Virus record (IMG/VR): IMGVR_UViG_3300048797_000131 | Location: 1-29,936 of that record | Length of the DNA stretch: 29,936 nucleotides | Direction: 5' to 3' (one strand) | DNA from: a virus | In this document: positions 1 through 7,800 of the stretch, in pieces | How the letters are laid out: each line of letters begins with the position of its first letter | Position numbering within the stretch: the stretch's first letter is position 1 | Made by a program: the position numbers and the translations under genes | Notes under the pieces: generated by a model | What the model saw: only the letters and a program-made list of their open reading frames with translations | Told to the model about the DNA's origin: nothing | Databases searched by the model: none

Positions 1-1791
1 ATCGCCTGGGTCACCATGGACCCGACCGGCATCCTGTCCGTCGCCATGGCGGTCGAGAACTACGTTCCTAGCTTGGTGGACCATGAGCAACGGATCGACA
101 ACATCGAGACGTTCGATGACACCGTTGGCCCGGAGCTAACCAACCTCAAGACCTCACTGGCCAACCTTGCGGCATCCCTGCAAGGGCTGGCTACCAACCG
201 GGACTTGGTGCTCGCCTACGCGGACATCGCCCGGCTCAAGGCGCTGGCCAGCCTGCCGGCGGTCTACTCTGACTATTCGGCTGACGAGTTCCTGACCTAT
301 GACTTCTCGGACCTCACGGATTTGACCTTCCTCGCGACGGTCGATGAGGGCGTCCGCTTCTCGCCGGAGGCAATTCATCAGGCGGAGCTGTCCATCTACT
401 CCGGGCTGGACCCTGGGGCGACCCTGATAGGCGGCTTCTTGCTGCCGAAATATAACCCGGCGCTGCGCTTGGCGAGTGTCGGCGGAATTGGCACCTTGAA
501 TATCAGCCAATACGGCTACCAGACCAGCGCCCTCGTCCAGAAGCACATGAGCCGGAAGCGCACCCGGTACGGCGGGGAGCTGACCGTTTGCACCAACGGC
601 GCCTTCTGGCAGTCGGGAACCTACAACCCGGTGACCCACATTTTCACCCGGCAGGGTGAGACGTTCGTGGTCCTGGACCCGGCGCTGGCGCAGATCAATC
701 ACCGCATGATCCGGCTCCAGGAATACTGGATCGACACCTATCAGGTTCCCTATTGGGAGTGGGTGGTCACCCCTCACACCGTCTACGGGGCGACCATGGG
801 GCAGACGTGGCTCAACTCGCATGACGGGTGGCTGGTCCAGGTCGGGCTATACCTCGGGGCGCTGGCGGCGGCCGGGGACATCACTATCGACATCTGCGGG
901 GTTACCCCGAACGGCGCCCCGGACCCTGGCAACGTCATTCAGCACGTAGTCGCGGTACGGGCCGGGCTGGTGGCCAACGCCCTCAACATCATTGCCATCC
1001 CGGCCACCTTCCTCGCGGCCGGCAACCGCTACTCGATGATCCTCACGGCCGGCGGCGCTCACTTCATTTCCTACGGCGCCGCAAGCACGACCATCGAAGG
1101 CACGATGTTCTATTCGACGGACGGGCTGTTCTACGCCGGGGACATTGCCCACGCGCTTTGCTTCAACCTGTACTTCGCGTCATTCGTCGCTGCCCGGCAG
1201 TCGATCAACATGGCCGGGCTGGAGCTGTCCGGCGGCATCGCCAAGATCGACATTCTGGCGGAAATGGTCGAGCCGGCGGCGACCGCCCTGGTGTGGGAAA
1301 TTCAGCTCGGCGGGCCAACCGGCGCCTGGACGGCGCTCACCGACTTGAACCCCGGCGCCCTGGTCGGCCTTCCGCCCTTGATCCCTCTCCGGGCGACCTT
1401 CCTGGGGACCAGTGACATCGCGCCGGGCATAGCCTTGACCGGCTCACAGGTGACCATCAGCCGGCCGAGGACGGGCTTCCTGCACCTGTCCTTGCCCCGG
1501 CTGCCGGCGGCGCCCACCAGCTCGATCAAGGTCATTGCCCGCCTGGAGCACTGGAAATCGGTCGCGGACGGTGGCCATCACACCATGACGGCAACCATCC
1601 TGCCGTTCGGTGCGGGGGCCAATTCGTCGCCCGTGATCGCGGACCAGAAGCTGGACGCCTTTACTACCTTGCGGACCATGACGTTCACCATGGAGGCGCC
1701 CACCAGCAACTTCCGCATCGAAATGGACGGCATCACGACCACCCCTCTGGACGTGTTCCACGTCGCGGAGCGGGTGGACATTGAGGCTTAA
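1..1791 (+). CDS. DUF4815-type phage tail protein (5' end outside window)
   Basis: The frame is open from the first base, so the first ATG at 16 is probably internal and the gene likely starts upstream. The protein matches the DUF4815 pattern as I remember it: an ADIARLKALASLP segment, a VCTNGAFWQSGTYNPVT segment, a LQEYWIDTYQVPYWEWV segment, and a long beta-rich region near GMTFYSTDG-like text (MFYSTDGLFYAGD). DUF4815 proteins occur in phage tail regions, usually beside tail fibres, and are thought to belong to the baseplate or fibre network. The next two genes follow within 20 bases, and the fibre gene is the second of them, which fits a distal-tail role. The exact function is unknown. Confidence is good for tail protein and moderate for the family. 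Confidence 0.7.
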   Translation: MAWVTMDPTGILSVAMAVENYVPSLVDHEQRIDNIETFDDTVGPELTNLKTSLANLAASLQGLATNRDLVLAYADIARLKALASLPAVYSDYSADEFLTYDFSDLTDLTFLATVDEGVRFSPEAIHQAELSIYSGLDPGATLIGGFLLPKYNPALRLASVGGIGTLNISQYGYQTSALVQKHMSRKRTRYGGELTVCTNGAFWQSGTYNPVTHIFTRQGETFVVLDPALAQINHRMIRLQEYWIDTYQVPYWEWVVTPHTVYGATMGQTWLNSHDGWLVQVGLYLGALAAAGDITIDICGVTPNGAPDPGNVIQHVVAVRAGLVANALNIIAIPATFLAAGNRYSMILTAGGAHFISYGAASTTIEGTMFYSTDGLFYAGDIAHALCFNLYFASFVAARQSINMAGLELSGGIAKIDILAEMVEPAATALVWEIQLGGPTGAWTALTDLNPGALVGLPPLIPLRATFLGTSDIAPGIALTGSQVTISRPRTGFLHLSLPRLPAAPTSSIKVIARLEHWKSVADGGHHTMTATILPFGAGANSSPVIADQKLDAFTTLRTMTFTMEAPTSNFRIEMDGITTTPLDVFHVAERVDIEA

Positions 1792-1808
1792 CCGAGAGGA
1801 GACACCTA

Positions 1809-2000
1809 ATGGCGACGACGCCGACCTATGACCCGGCGCTTTGGTACAGCGTCAAAGTCAACCGCTACGTGCCCGACGTGCGGGGGCAGAGCTTCCGGCC
1901 GAAGGATGACTACACCCTCAAGGGGGACGTGGTCGCGGAGCTTGGCGACGCGGTTGCGACGGCCATCCCGGCGGATCACATGAACCGCCTAACCAAGTGA
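1809..2000 (+). CDS. Small hypothetical tail-region protein (63 aa)
   Basis: This is a compact protein starting MATTPTYDPALWYSVKV, with a GAGGAGA ribosome-binding site 5-6 bases before its ATG. It has no membrane segment or cysteine. It sits 17 bases after the DUF4815 gene and 7 bases before the TTG start of the fibre gene, so it is surely co-translated with distal-tail genes. A fibre-associated or connector role is a guess from position only. I do not recognise the family. Confidence 0.6.
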   Translation: MATTPTYDPALWYSVKVNRYVPDVRGQSFRPKDDYTLKGDVVAELGDAVATAIPADHMNRLTK

Positions 2001-2007
2001 GGCTCCC

Positions 2008-5000
2008 TTGCGCCGCTTCGACGCCTACCGTCTCACGGACGGCGACAACATCGGTGACCCGCGTGTCCTGAATGCCCGCTTCGACGACGTGGACGGGCGC
2101 CTCGCCCAAGTCGAAGCGATTTCCATAGACGCGGACGCGGCCATCGCGGCGATAACGGCGACCGGGCTCCAGCGCCTCAACGACGCGCTTGCCCCGGCCT
2201 TCGCAGAGGCCGCCGCCCTGGCTGACGTGGGGGTGTGGTTCTCGGCCCATTCGACGACGGACAACGTGGTCGAAAACGGCATCAAGATCTTCCAGCTCGA
2301 CGAAGTGGACCGCCAGCGGTTCGCGCCGGCAGCTTACCTAGCCATGTTCGGCGCCACTGATGTGACCAAGGCGATGATGGGCGCCCTGGTGTCCTACGAC
2401 CGGACCACGGGCACGCTAACGGTGAACGTGGACCGCTCGGCCGGCGGCCCGAGCTACAATGACTGGAATATCTCGGCCGCGTCTGCGACCGACTACGCTA
2501 CGGCGGCCGAGGAGGCGGCAGCCAGTGCGGCGGCTGCGGCGGCCAGCTTGGCTCTTGTCGTCAGCGACAAGACGGACGTTGTGAACTACCTGGACACCGC
2601 CCTCTCGGCCCGCAATGACGCGGAAGCCGCGCGGGATGAGGCGACGGCAGCGGTCGCGTCCATTGCCGCCGATGCCGCCTCGGCGGCCTCGGACGCGGCG
2701 GGTGCGGCGACCTCGGAAACCAACGCCGGCATTTCGGAGGCGGCAGCTCTCGCCAGCTCCACCGCGTCAACGGCCTCGGCCGCCAGCGCCGCTAGCCATG
2801 CGGCCGACGCCCTTGCTTCTGACACTTCGGCTGCCGGCCATGCTTCGGCCGCTGCCGCTTCCGACACCTCGGCAGCGGCGCACGCCACCGCTGCCGGCGC
2901 TTCCGACACCTCAGCGGCCGGGCACGCCACCGCCGCCCTCGCCTCGCAGACGGCGGCGGCGGGCAGTGCGACCGCTGCGGCCGGCTATGAGGCGGCGGTG
3001 GTCGCGGCGGGTGCGAGCTACGGGCAAATCTGGCTAGGCGCCCATGCCACGGACCCGGTTCTCGACAACGTCGGCGGGGCGCTTGTCCAGGGGGCGGCCT
3101 ACCTAAACACGACCACCGGCTATCTCAAATACTATTTGACGGGCGCGTGGACGAACGTGGTCGTGCCCACAGGCTCGTCAGTGCTCTCCGCCTTCGGGCG
3201 TACCGGGGCAGTCGTCGCGGTGGCGGGGGACTACACCACTGCCCAAATCTCGCGCTCGGCGGTCGGCGGCATCGCCGGCATCACGACGGAGCTGGCGCTT
3301 GTAGACCTCAAGGCGCAGATCGACACCAAGCAAGCCGCTGCGGCGCTCACCGCCTATGGGCTCACCCTGGTGGGGCTCGCGGACGCCTCGGCGCTGCGGA
3401 CCAACCTCGGGCTGGTCATAGGAACCGACGTCCAGGCGTATGACGCCGAGCTGGCAGCTCTGGCCGGGCTCGTCTCGGCAGCCGACCGTCTGCCCTACTT
3501 CACCGGCTCCGGGGCCGCCAGCCTCGCCGTCTTCACGGCGGCCGGGCGGACCCTGGTTGCGGGAGCGGACGCCTCGGCGCAGCGGACCACCCTCGGCGTC
3601 CGCCCTGGGACCGACGTTCAAGTCTACAACGCGACCCTAACCAGCATTGCCGCCCTCGGCAGCGGGGCGGACAAGTTCGCCTACACGACGGCGCCCAACA
3701 CGTGGGCGGAAGGAAGCATGACGGCCGCCGGGCGGGCCATAGCGGCGGGCGCCAGCGCGGCGGCGCAGCGAACGACGCTCGGGCTGGTCCCCGGAACCGA
3801 TGTCCAAGTCTTTGACGCGACCCTCACGTCCCTGGCGGCCCTGGGGACGGGCGCTGACAAGCTCGCCTACACGACCGGGGTGGACGTATGGGCGGAAGCG
3901 TCAGTCACGTCAGCGGGGCGCTCTGTGCTGGCGGCGGCCAATGCAGCGGCGATAGTCACCTTCCTGGGGCTCGGGATAGGCTCCGCCGTCCAAGCCTATG
4001 GCGCCGGGCTCACCCCGCTTGGTGGGCTAGTCTCGGCGGCGGATCGCGTCCCGTACTACACCGGGAGCGGGACGGCTGACATCGCCGCCTTCACGGCCGC
4101 CGGCCGAGCTCTGGTGGGCGGAGCCAGCGCGGCAGCGCAGAGGACGACGCTTTCCCTGGTCCCCGGCACCGATGTCCAGGCTTATGACGCGACCTTGCTC
4201 TCCATCGCGCTCCTCGGGACCGGCGCTGACAAGCTGGCCTACACGACGGGCGTTGATACGTGGGCGGAGACGGGCCTGTCCTCTGTCGGGCGGACCTTGA
4301 TTGCCGGCGGCAGCGCCTCGGCCATGCAGGGCACGTTGCTTCTGACGCCGGGGACTTACACCCAAGCCTATGACGCCACCCTCACGGCGATTGCGGCTCT
4401 CGGGACGGCTGCCGACAAGCTGGCCTACACCACGGGGATAGACACATGGGCCGAGGCGGCGTTCACCGCCACCGGCCGGTCGATTGTCGCGGGCGCCAAC
4501 GTGGCGGCGGTCCAGGGCACGCTCTCGCTTACGCCGGGCACCAACGTCCAGGTCTACGACGCCACCTTGACCGCCATTGCCGCCCTGGGGACGGCGACGG
4601 ACAAGATGATCTACACGACCGGGGTCGATACGTGGGCGGAGCTGGCGGTCGGGGCGACCGCGCGGACCTTCCTTTCAGGGGCGTCAACGACCGCCATGCG
4701 GTCCACCCTAGGCGTCGCCATCGGGGCGGACGTGCAAGCCTATGACGCCACCTTGCTCTCGATTGCCTTATTGGGCACGGGTGCGGACAAGGTGGCGTAT
4801 GCGACGGGCGTCGATACGTGGGCAGAGGCCACGTTCAACGCCCTCGGCCGGTCCCTCGTGGGCGCCGCCAGCGTGGCGGCAGCGCAGACCGCGCTCACCC
4901 TGGTCCCCGGAACCAACGTCCAGGTCTACGACGCCACGCTCCTCTCGATTGCGCTCCTCGGGACGGCGGCCAATAAGCTCGCCTACACGACCGGCGTTGA

Positions 5001-5376
5001 CACATGGGCGGAGACGGGCCTGTCCGCCCTCGCCCGGAGGCGTCTCGCCAAGGTTGTCACCTCAGTGGCGTCATCCGCCACACCGGGGCCGAACTGTGAC
5101 ACAGACGAGCTTTATGAGCTGACGGCGCTGGCGGCCGGGGCGACCTTCGCCGCGCCGACCGGCTCGCCCGTGGACGGCGAGATCCTTCGTATCCGGATCA
5201 AGGACAACGCCACGGCGCAGACCTTGGCCTTCAACTCAGGCGCGGGCGGCTATCGCGCCGGCACCGACCTCGCGCTGCCGACGACGACGGTTCTTTCCAA
5301 GACCATGTATCTCGCCTTTCAGTATAACGGCGCGGACAGCAAATGGGACTACGTCGCGCAAGTCGGGAACATCTAA
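2008..5376 (+). CDS. Tail fibre protein with nine 62-residue repeats
   Basis: This 1122-residue protein starts at a TTG, six bases after a GTGAGG ribosome-binding site. The start is supported by the MRRFDAYRLTDGDNIGDP opening typical of fibre N-termini. Residues about 1-150 are likely the particle-binding part. Residues about 165-335 are alanine-rich with recurring SDTSAAGHA units, a probable trimeric coiled coil or helical shaft. Around 339-385 is the IWLGAHATDPVLDN and AAYLNTTTGYL segment seen in many phage fibres, followed by an FGRTGAVVAVAGDYT motif. Nine 62-residue units then run from residue 467 to about 1010. The last 110 residues are beta-rich (EILRIRIKDNATAQTLAF). It lies downstream of the DUF4815 gene, where P2-like phages keep their H fibre gene. 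The role is host recognition; the receptor is unknown. Confidence 0.85.
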   Translation: MRRFDAYRLTDGDNIGDPRVLNARFDDVDGRLAQVEAISIDADAAIAAITATGLQRLNDALAPAFAEAAALADVGVWFSAHSTTDNVVENGIKIFQLDEVDRQRFAPAAYLAMFGATDVTKAMMGALVSYDRTTGTLTVNVDRSAGGPSYNDWNISAASATDYATAAEEAAASAAAAAASLALVVSDKTDVVNYLDTALSARNDAEAARDEATAAVASIAADAASAASDAAGAATSETNAGISEAAALASSTASTASAASAASHAADALASDTSAAGHASAAAASDTSAAAHATAAGASDTSAAGHATAALASQTAAAGSATAAAGYEAAVVAAGASYGQIWLGAHATDPVLDNVGGALVQGAAYLNTTTGYLKYYLTGAWTNVVVPTGSSVLSAFGRTGAVVAVAGDYTTAQISRSAVGGIAGITTELALVDLKAQIDTKQAAAALTAYGLTLVGLADASALRTNLGLVIGTDVQAYDAELAALAGLVSAADRLPYFTGSGAASLAVFTAAGRTLVAGADASAQRTTLGVRPGTDVQVYNATLTSIAALGSGADKFAYTTAPNTWAEGSMTAAGRAIAAGASAAAQRTTLGLVPGTDVQVFDATLTSLAALGTGADKLAYTTGVDVWAEASVTSAGRSVLAAANAAAIVTFLGLGIGSAVQAYGAGLTPLGGLVSAADRVPYYTGSGTADIAAFTAAGRALVGGASAAAQRTTLSLVPGTDVQAYDATLLSIALLGTGADKLAYTTGVDTWAETGLSSVGRTLIAGGSASAMQGTLLLTPGTYTQAYDATLTAIAALGTAADKLAYTTGIDTWAEAAFTATGRSIVAGANVAAVQGTLSLTPGTNVQVYDATLTAIAALGTATDKMIYTTGVDTWAELAVGATARTFLSGASTTAMRSTLGVAIGADVQAYDATLLSIALLGTGADKVAYATGVDTWAEATFNALGRSLVGAASVAAAQTALTLVPGTNVQVYDATLLSIALLGTAANKLAYTTGVDTWAETGLSALARRRLAKVVTSVASSATPGPNCDTDELYELTALAAGATFAAPTGSPVDGEILRIRIKDNATAQTLAFNSGAGGYRAGTDLALPTTTVLSKTMYLAFQYNGADSKWDYVAQVGNI
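3406..5037 (+). repeat. Nine tandem 186-bp coding repeats in the tail fibre
   Basis: Units begin at exact 186-base steps from 3406 (3406, 3592, 3778 and so on to 4894); the ninth is cut short near 5037. A typical unit reads LxLVPGTDVQAYDATL, then SIAxLGTGADKLAYTTG, then VDTWAE, then GRxLxAGASAAAxRTT. Units 1 and 4 share a variant middle (GLVSAADR-PY-TGSG) that is absent from the others, which points to duplication of a multi-unit block rather than one unit at a time. Confidence 0.9.
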
Positions 5377-5378
5377 AG

Positions 5379-5816
5379 ATGAAAACGTTTCGATCAAAGC
5401 AAGAGTGGTCGCCCGATACGTGCGGATGCACCTTCGAGCAGACGTTCGAGTATGAAGACGATCCGCAGCGGACCAAGCCCGGCGTCTTCGTCGAGCACAG
5501 GCTGGTGACCCGCTGCGCGCATCACGCGCCGCATAGCGAGGAAGGCGTGGCAGGGGAGAACTACGTCAAGAACGTCGCGCTCACGCTGCTCACGCAAGAG
5601 CACGTTGGAGCGGACGGGAAGCCGGTCCTCGATGTAACCGAGCATGACTGGCACATGGACGCTGCGAGGACGATCCACATCATCCCGCACCCCGATATGC
5701 CGGCTGACAAGGTTGACGCCTTCGCCGCCAAGTGGGAGGCGCTGACTTCGCACCCGCTAGAAAAGCCGTGGCCGAGCGTTTGGCTAGGACACAAGGTGAG
5801 CGTCGCGCGTGTCTAA
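5379..5816 (+). CDS. Hypothetical protein (145 aa), distal tail region
   Basis: The chosen start is the ATG at 5379, two bases after the fibre stop codon. An upstream in-frame start at 5343 would lie inside the fibre gene and is less likely. The protein opens MKTFRSKQEWSPDTCGCTFEQTF and has four cysteines/histidine-rich stretches, including CGC near residue 16 and CAHHAPH in the middle, which could bind a metal. No membrane segment is seen. It overlaps the next gene by eight bases. Both this gene and the next use more A/T-ending codons than the rest of the tail block, suggesting shared recent acquisition. Function unknown. Confidence 0.65.
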   Translation: MKTFRSKQEWSPDTCGCTFEQTFEYEDDPQRTKPGVFVEHRLVTRCAHHAPHSEEGVAGENYVKNVALTLLTQEHVGADGKPVLDVTEHDWHMDAARTIHIIPHPDMPADKVDAFAAKWEALTSHPLEKPWPSVWLGHKVSVARV

Positions 5817-7047
5817 ATCCCTGCTCTTGGCTAGCCCCGGCACTAGCAAAGCGAACGCGGTCGTTTTTGCCGGCATCGGGTGCTCGAACGTCGATCAGCA
5901 GACGAACGGCACAGTCGAAGCCGACATGAAATATCGGGTTCGCGCGCCGGGCACGGTGCGGAACCTTTGCGTTCGGACGGCCGCGACGACGGCGGGCGGC
6001 ATCACTGTCCTCAGCCGCAAGAACGGCGCGAATGGCAATCTGACGGTGACGATCAACACGTCGAGCAGTGGTTTTTTCAGCGACACGGTGAACGCGGACA
6101 CTCTCGCAGCCGGCGACGATTTTTGCTGGAGCTGGAATGACACGAACGGCCAGCCGGCCACGATCACGGCAGAGTTTGATCCGACCGGCGCCCAAGTATC
6201 GTTTTTGGAAAGCGTGTCCGGTGGCGCGTCGGGAGCTGGCGAGGCTATCACGACCGCATCATCAACCCGCTACCAGTCGTTTGGAGGGGCGGTCTGCGGG
6301 TCGGCCGATATTATTACGACCGAAGCTAATGTCCAATCCAAAATGCGCGCGGCCGGTACAGCGTCACATCTTCAAGCCTTTGTCCATGCAAATGCCCGCA
6401 CGACGACGACGACGATCAACTATCGCAAGGGCGGGGTTATCGGCGCACAAGTCTTGACGATTGGCAGCACAGCGTCGGGGCTTTTTGAGGACACCACGCA
6501 CACTGATGCGGTCGCGTCCGGTGATCTTATCAGCGCGGGAGTTGTGACGCTGACAGGCACGGCCAGTCTAGCGTTGAGCCGAGTTGGAATTCTCATAACA
6601 TCGAACAACGAGAGCATCGACTTAATCGGGCAGACGGGCTTTCCCCCAGGCGCTGGAGCGAATTTCTACACATATATCGGAGGCCGCTCGACGGGCGGCG
6701 GGACGATGTTGACCACCGAAAGCGGTGCTCGCGCACAGGTTCCTTTTCCCGCGTCCTTTAAGAACATGCGTTGTTATGTGCAGGGGACGCAGGAGAGCAG
6801 CCCCGGAACACTGAAGTTTCGCAAGAACGCCGCAGCGGCCTTGCAGACGGTCACTCTGACGGCAGCGACAAGTGGGTGGTTTGAGGACGTGACGAACACG
6901 GACACGCTCAATGCTCTAGACGACTGTGACCTTGCCTTTACCTATGGCGGCGGGGCGAACGGGCCGTTCATTTCTTCGTTGGGCGTGACGATGGTCGGGC
7001 CGGTGACGGTCCAGGGCGGTCAAGGCCGCATGTTCGCAGCGTTTTGA
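5809..7047 (+). CDS. Three-fold repeated structural protein, candidate tail tip/receptor-binding protein
   Basis: The start is a GTG at 5809 giving MSKSLLLASPGTSK and overlapping the previous gene by eight bases. The 412-residue protein is three diverged units of about 133 residues. Each has an RK-motif block at residues about 70-103, 206-240 and 338-371 (RKNGANGNLTVTI..SGFFSDTVNADTL; RKGG..SGLFEDTTHTDAV; RKNA..SGWFEDVTNTDTL), preceded by a block resembling KYRVRAPGTVRNLCV. The units are rich in beta-strand-forming residues and glycine. There is no signal peptide or membrane segment. GC is lower than in neighbours; I counted 32 of 60 in 6541-6600. Its place after the fibre suggests a tip or decoration protein. 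Function is inferred from position only. Confidence 0.6.
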   Translation: MSKSLLLASPGTSKANAVVFAGIGCSNVDQQTNGTVEADMKYRVRAPGTVRNLCVRTAATTAGGITVLSRKNGANGNLTVTINTSSSGFFSDTVNADTLAAGDDFCWSWNDTNGQPATITAEFDPTGAQVSFLESVSGGASGAGEAITTASSTRYQSFGGAVCGSADIITTEANVQSKMRAAGTASHLQAFVHANARTTTTTINYRKGGVIGAQVLTIGSTASGLFEDTTHTDAVASGDLISAGVVTLTGTASLALSRVGILITSNNESIDLIGQTGFPPGAGANFYTYIGGRSTGGGTMLTTESGARAQVPFPASFKNMRCYVQGTQESSPGTLKFRKNAAAALQTVTLTAATSGWFEDVTNTDTLNALDDCDLAFTYGGGANGPFISSLGVTMVGPVTVQGGQGRMFAAF

Positions 7048-7061
7048 GAGAGAGGCATCAG

Positions 7062-7337
7062 GTGAGTGAAAAAGTAAACGGCCACGGCGCCTTGCCGCCG
7101 GCTCCCGCGCCGCAGCTCGCGCCGCCGATCCAGGCGCTGATTAACGAGCTCACCATCCAGCGGGACATGATGGCGCAGCGGGCGGCTACCTTCGCCATGC
7201 GGCTCGCGGCGCTGGAGGCCGCGCTGATGGCGGAGCGGGGCATCAACACGGAATTGGGCGGGCGCCTCGCGACGCTGACGCGGGAGCTGGACGCCCTGAA
7301 ACCGCCGGCCGATGACAGGCCGGCCGCTGGAGAGTAA
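7062..7337 (+). CDS. Small coiled-coil hypothetical protein (91 aa)
   Basis: I place the start at GTG 7062 (MSEKVNGHGALPP), which has an AGAGAGG ribosome-binding site; an in-frame TTG at 7044 would overlap the previous stop codon. After a proline/alanine-rich N-terminus, the segment LINELTIQRDMMAQRAA and the following residues to about 80 form a long amphipathic helix, likely a coiled coil. It is ten bases from the next gene in the same direction. In many phages a short helical protein lies before the sheath gene, but I do not recognise this family. Confidence 0.6.
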   Translation: MSEKVNGHGALPPAPAPQLAPPIQALINELTIQRDMMAQRAATFAMRLAALEAALMAERGINTELGGRLATLTRELDALKPPADDRPAAGE

Positions 7338-7346
7338 GGTCACCCC

Positions 7347-7559
7347 ATGGCAGCCACCCTTTCGACCACCTTGCAGACCGTCCTCGCGGATGGCGTGGGC
7401 AGCATTGCGGTGACGCCCATAGTGCCGGACGGGGACCACTTCGTCCGCGAAATCCGGGTGATGACGGATGACACCGAGCCGGTCCCGCTTTTCATCCTGA
7501 GGCTCCGCGCAACCACTGCTCTGGAGCTCGATTTGACCACCCCACCGTTGAGCTTCTGA
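7347..7559 (+). CDS. Small hypothetical protein (70 aa)
   Basis: The ATG at 7347 follows a TAAGGT ribosome-binding site. The 70 residues (MAATLSTTLQTVLADGVG onward) are mostly beta-prone with a central DGDHFVREIRVMTDD segment. There are no cysteines or membrane helices. It sits in the tight run of three small genes between the lower-GC distal-tail protein and the sheath, so it is probably a minor tail component or assembly factor. The family is not recognised. Confidence 0.6.
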   Translation: MAATLSTTLQTVLADGVGSIAVTPIVPDGDHFVREIRVMTDDTEPVPLFILRLRATTALELDLTTPPLSF

Positions 7560-7572
7560 GGAGCGAGAGCCC

Positions 7573-7800
7573 ATGCCGTTTTACATCATGCGCAGCGGAG
7601 CGGACGGCAAGCCGCAGTATGCGGAGATCGTCGATGGCGTCTTCACCTGGACGCCGGACAAGGACCAGATGACGGTCTGGAACCAACGGCAGAAGGCGGA
7701 GAACATCATCGCGTCGCAGACGGCGAGCGGCGTTATCAAGGACATTGACAAAGCGGTGGCGCGCGAGCGTCCCGACCAACCCGGCGGAGAAACCTCATGA
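7573..7800 (+). CDS. Small hypothetical protein upstream of tail sheath (75 aa)
   Basis: The gene has an AGGAGCGAGAG ribosome-binding site and an ATG at 7573. The protein starts MPFYIMRSGADGKPQYAEIV; its second half (NQRQKAENIIASQTAS) is helical and charged. Its stop overlaps the sheath start by four bases (ATGA), so the two are translationally coupled. That coupling suggests a partner of the sheath or tube, but no family is recognised. Confidence 0.6.
   Translation: MPFYIMRSGADGKPQYAEIVDGVFTWTPDKDQMTVWNQRQKAENIIASQTASGVIKDIDKAVARERPDQPGGETS

Noticed and set aside
154-822. Long leftward open frame opposite the DUF4815 gene
   Set aside because: Arginine- and proline-rich shadow of a well-supported gene; no ribosome-binding site or family features.
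828-1415. Rightward 195-codon frame inside the DUF4815 gene
   Set aside because: Arginine/glycine/histidine-rich sequence typical of an alternative frame in GC-rich coding DNA.
2586-2930. Alanine-rich leftward frame opposite the fibre shaft
   Set aside because: Its composition simply mirrors the alanine-rich repeats on the + strand.
3406-5037. CRISPR-like array
   Set aside because: The 186-base repeats are contiguous, in frame and encode protein units; there are no unique spacers of constant length.
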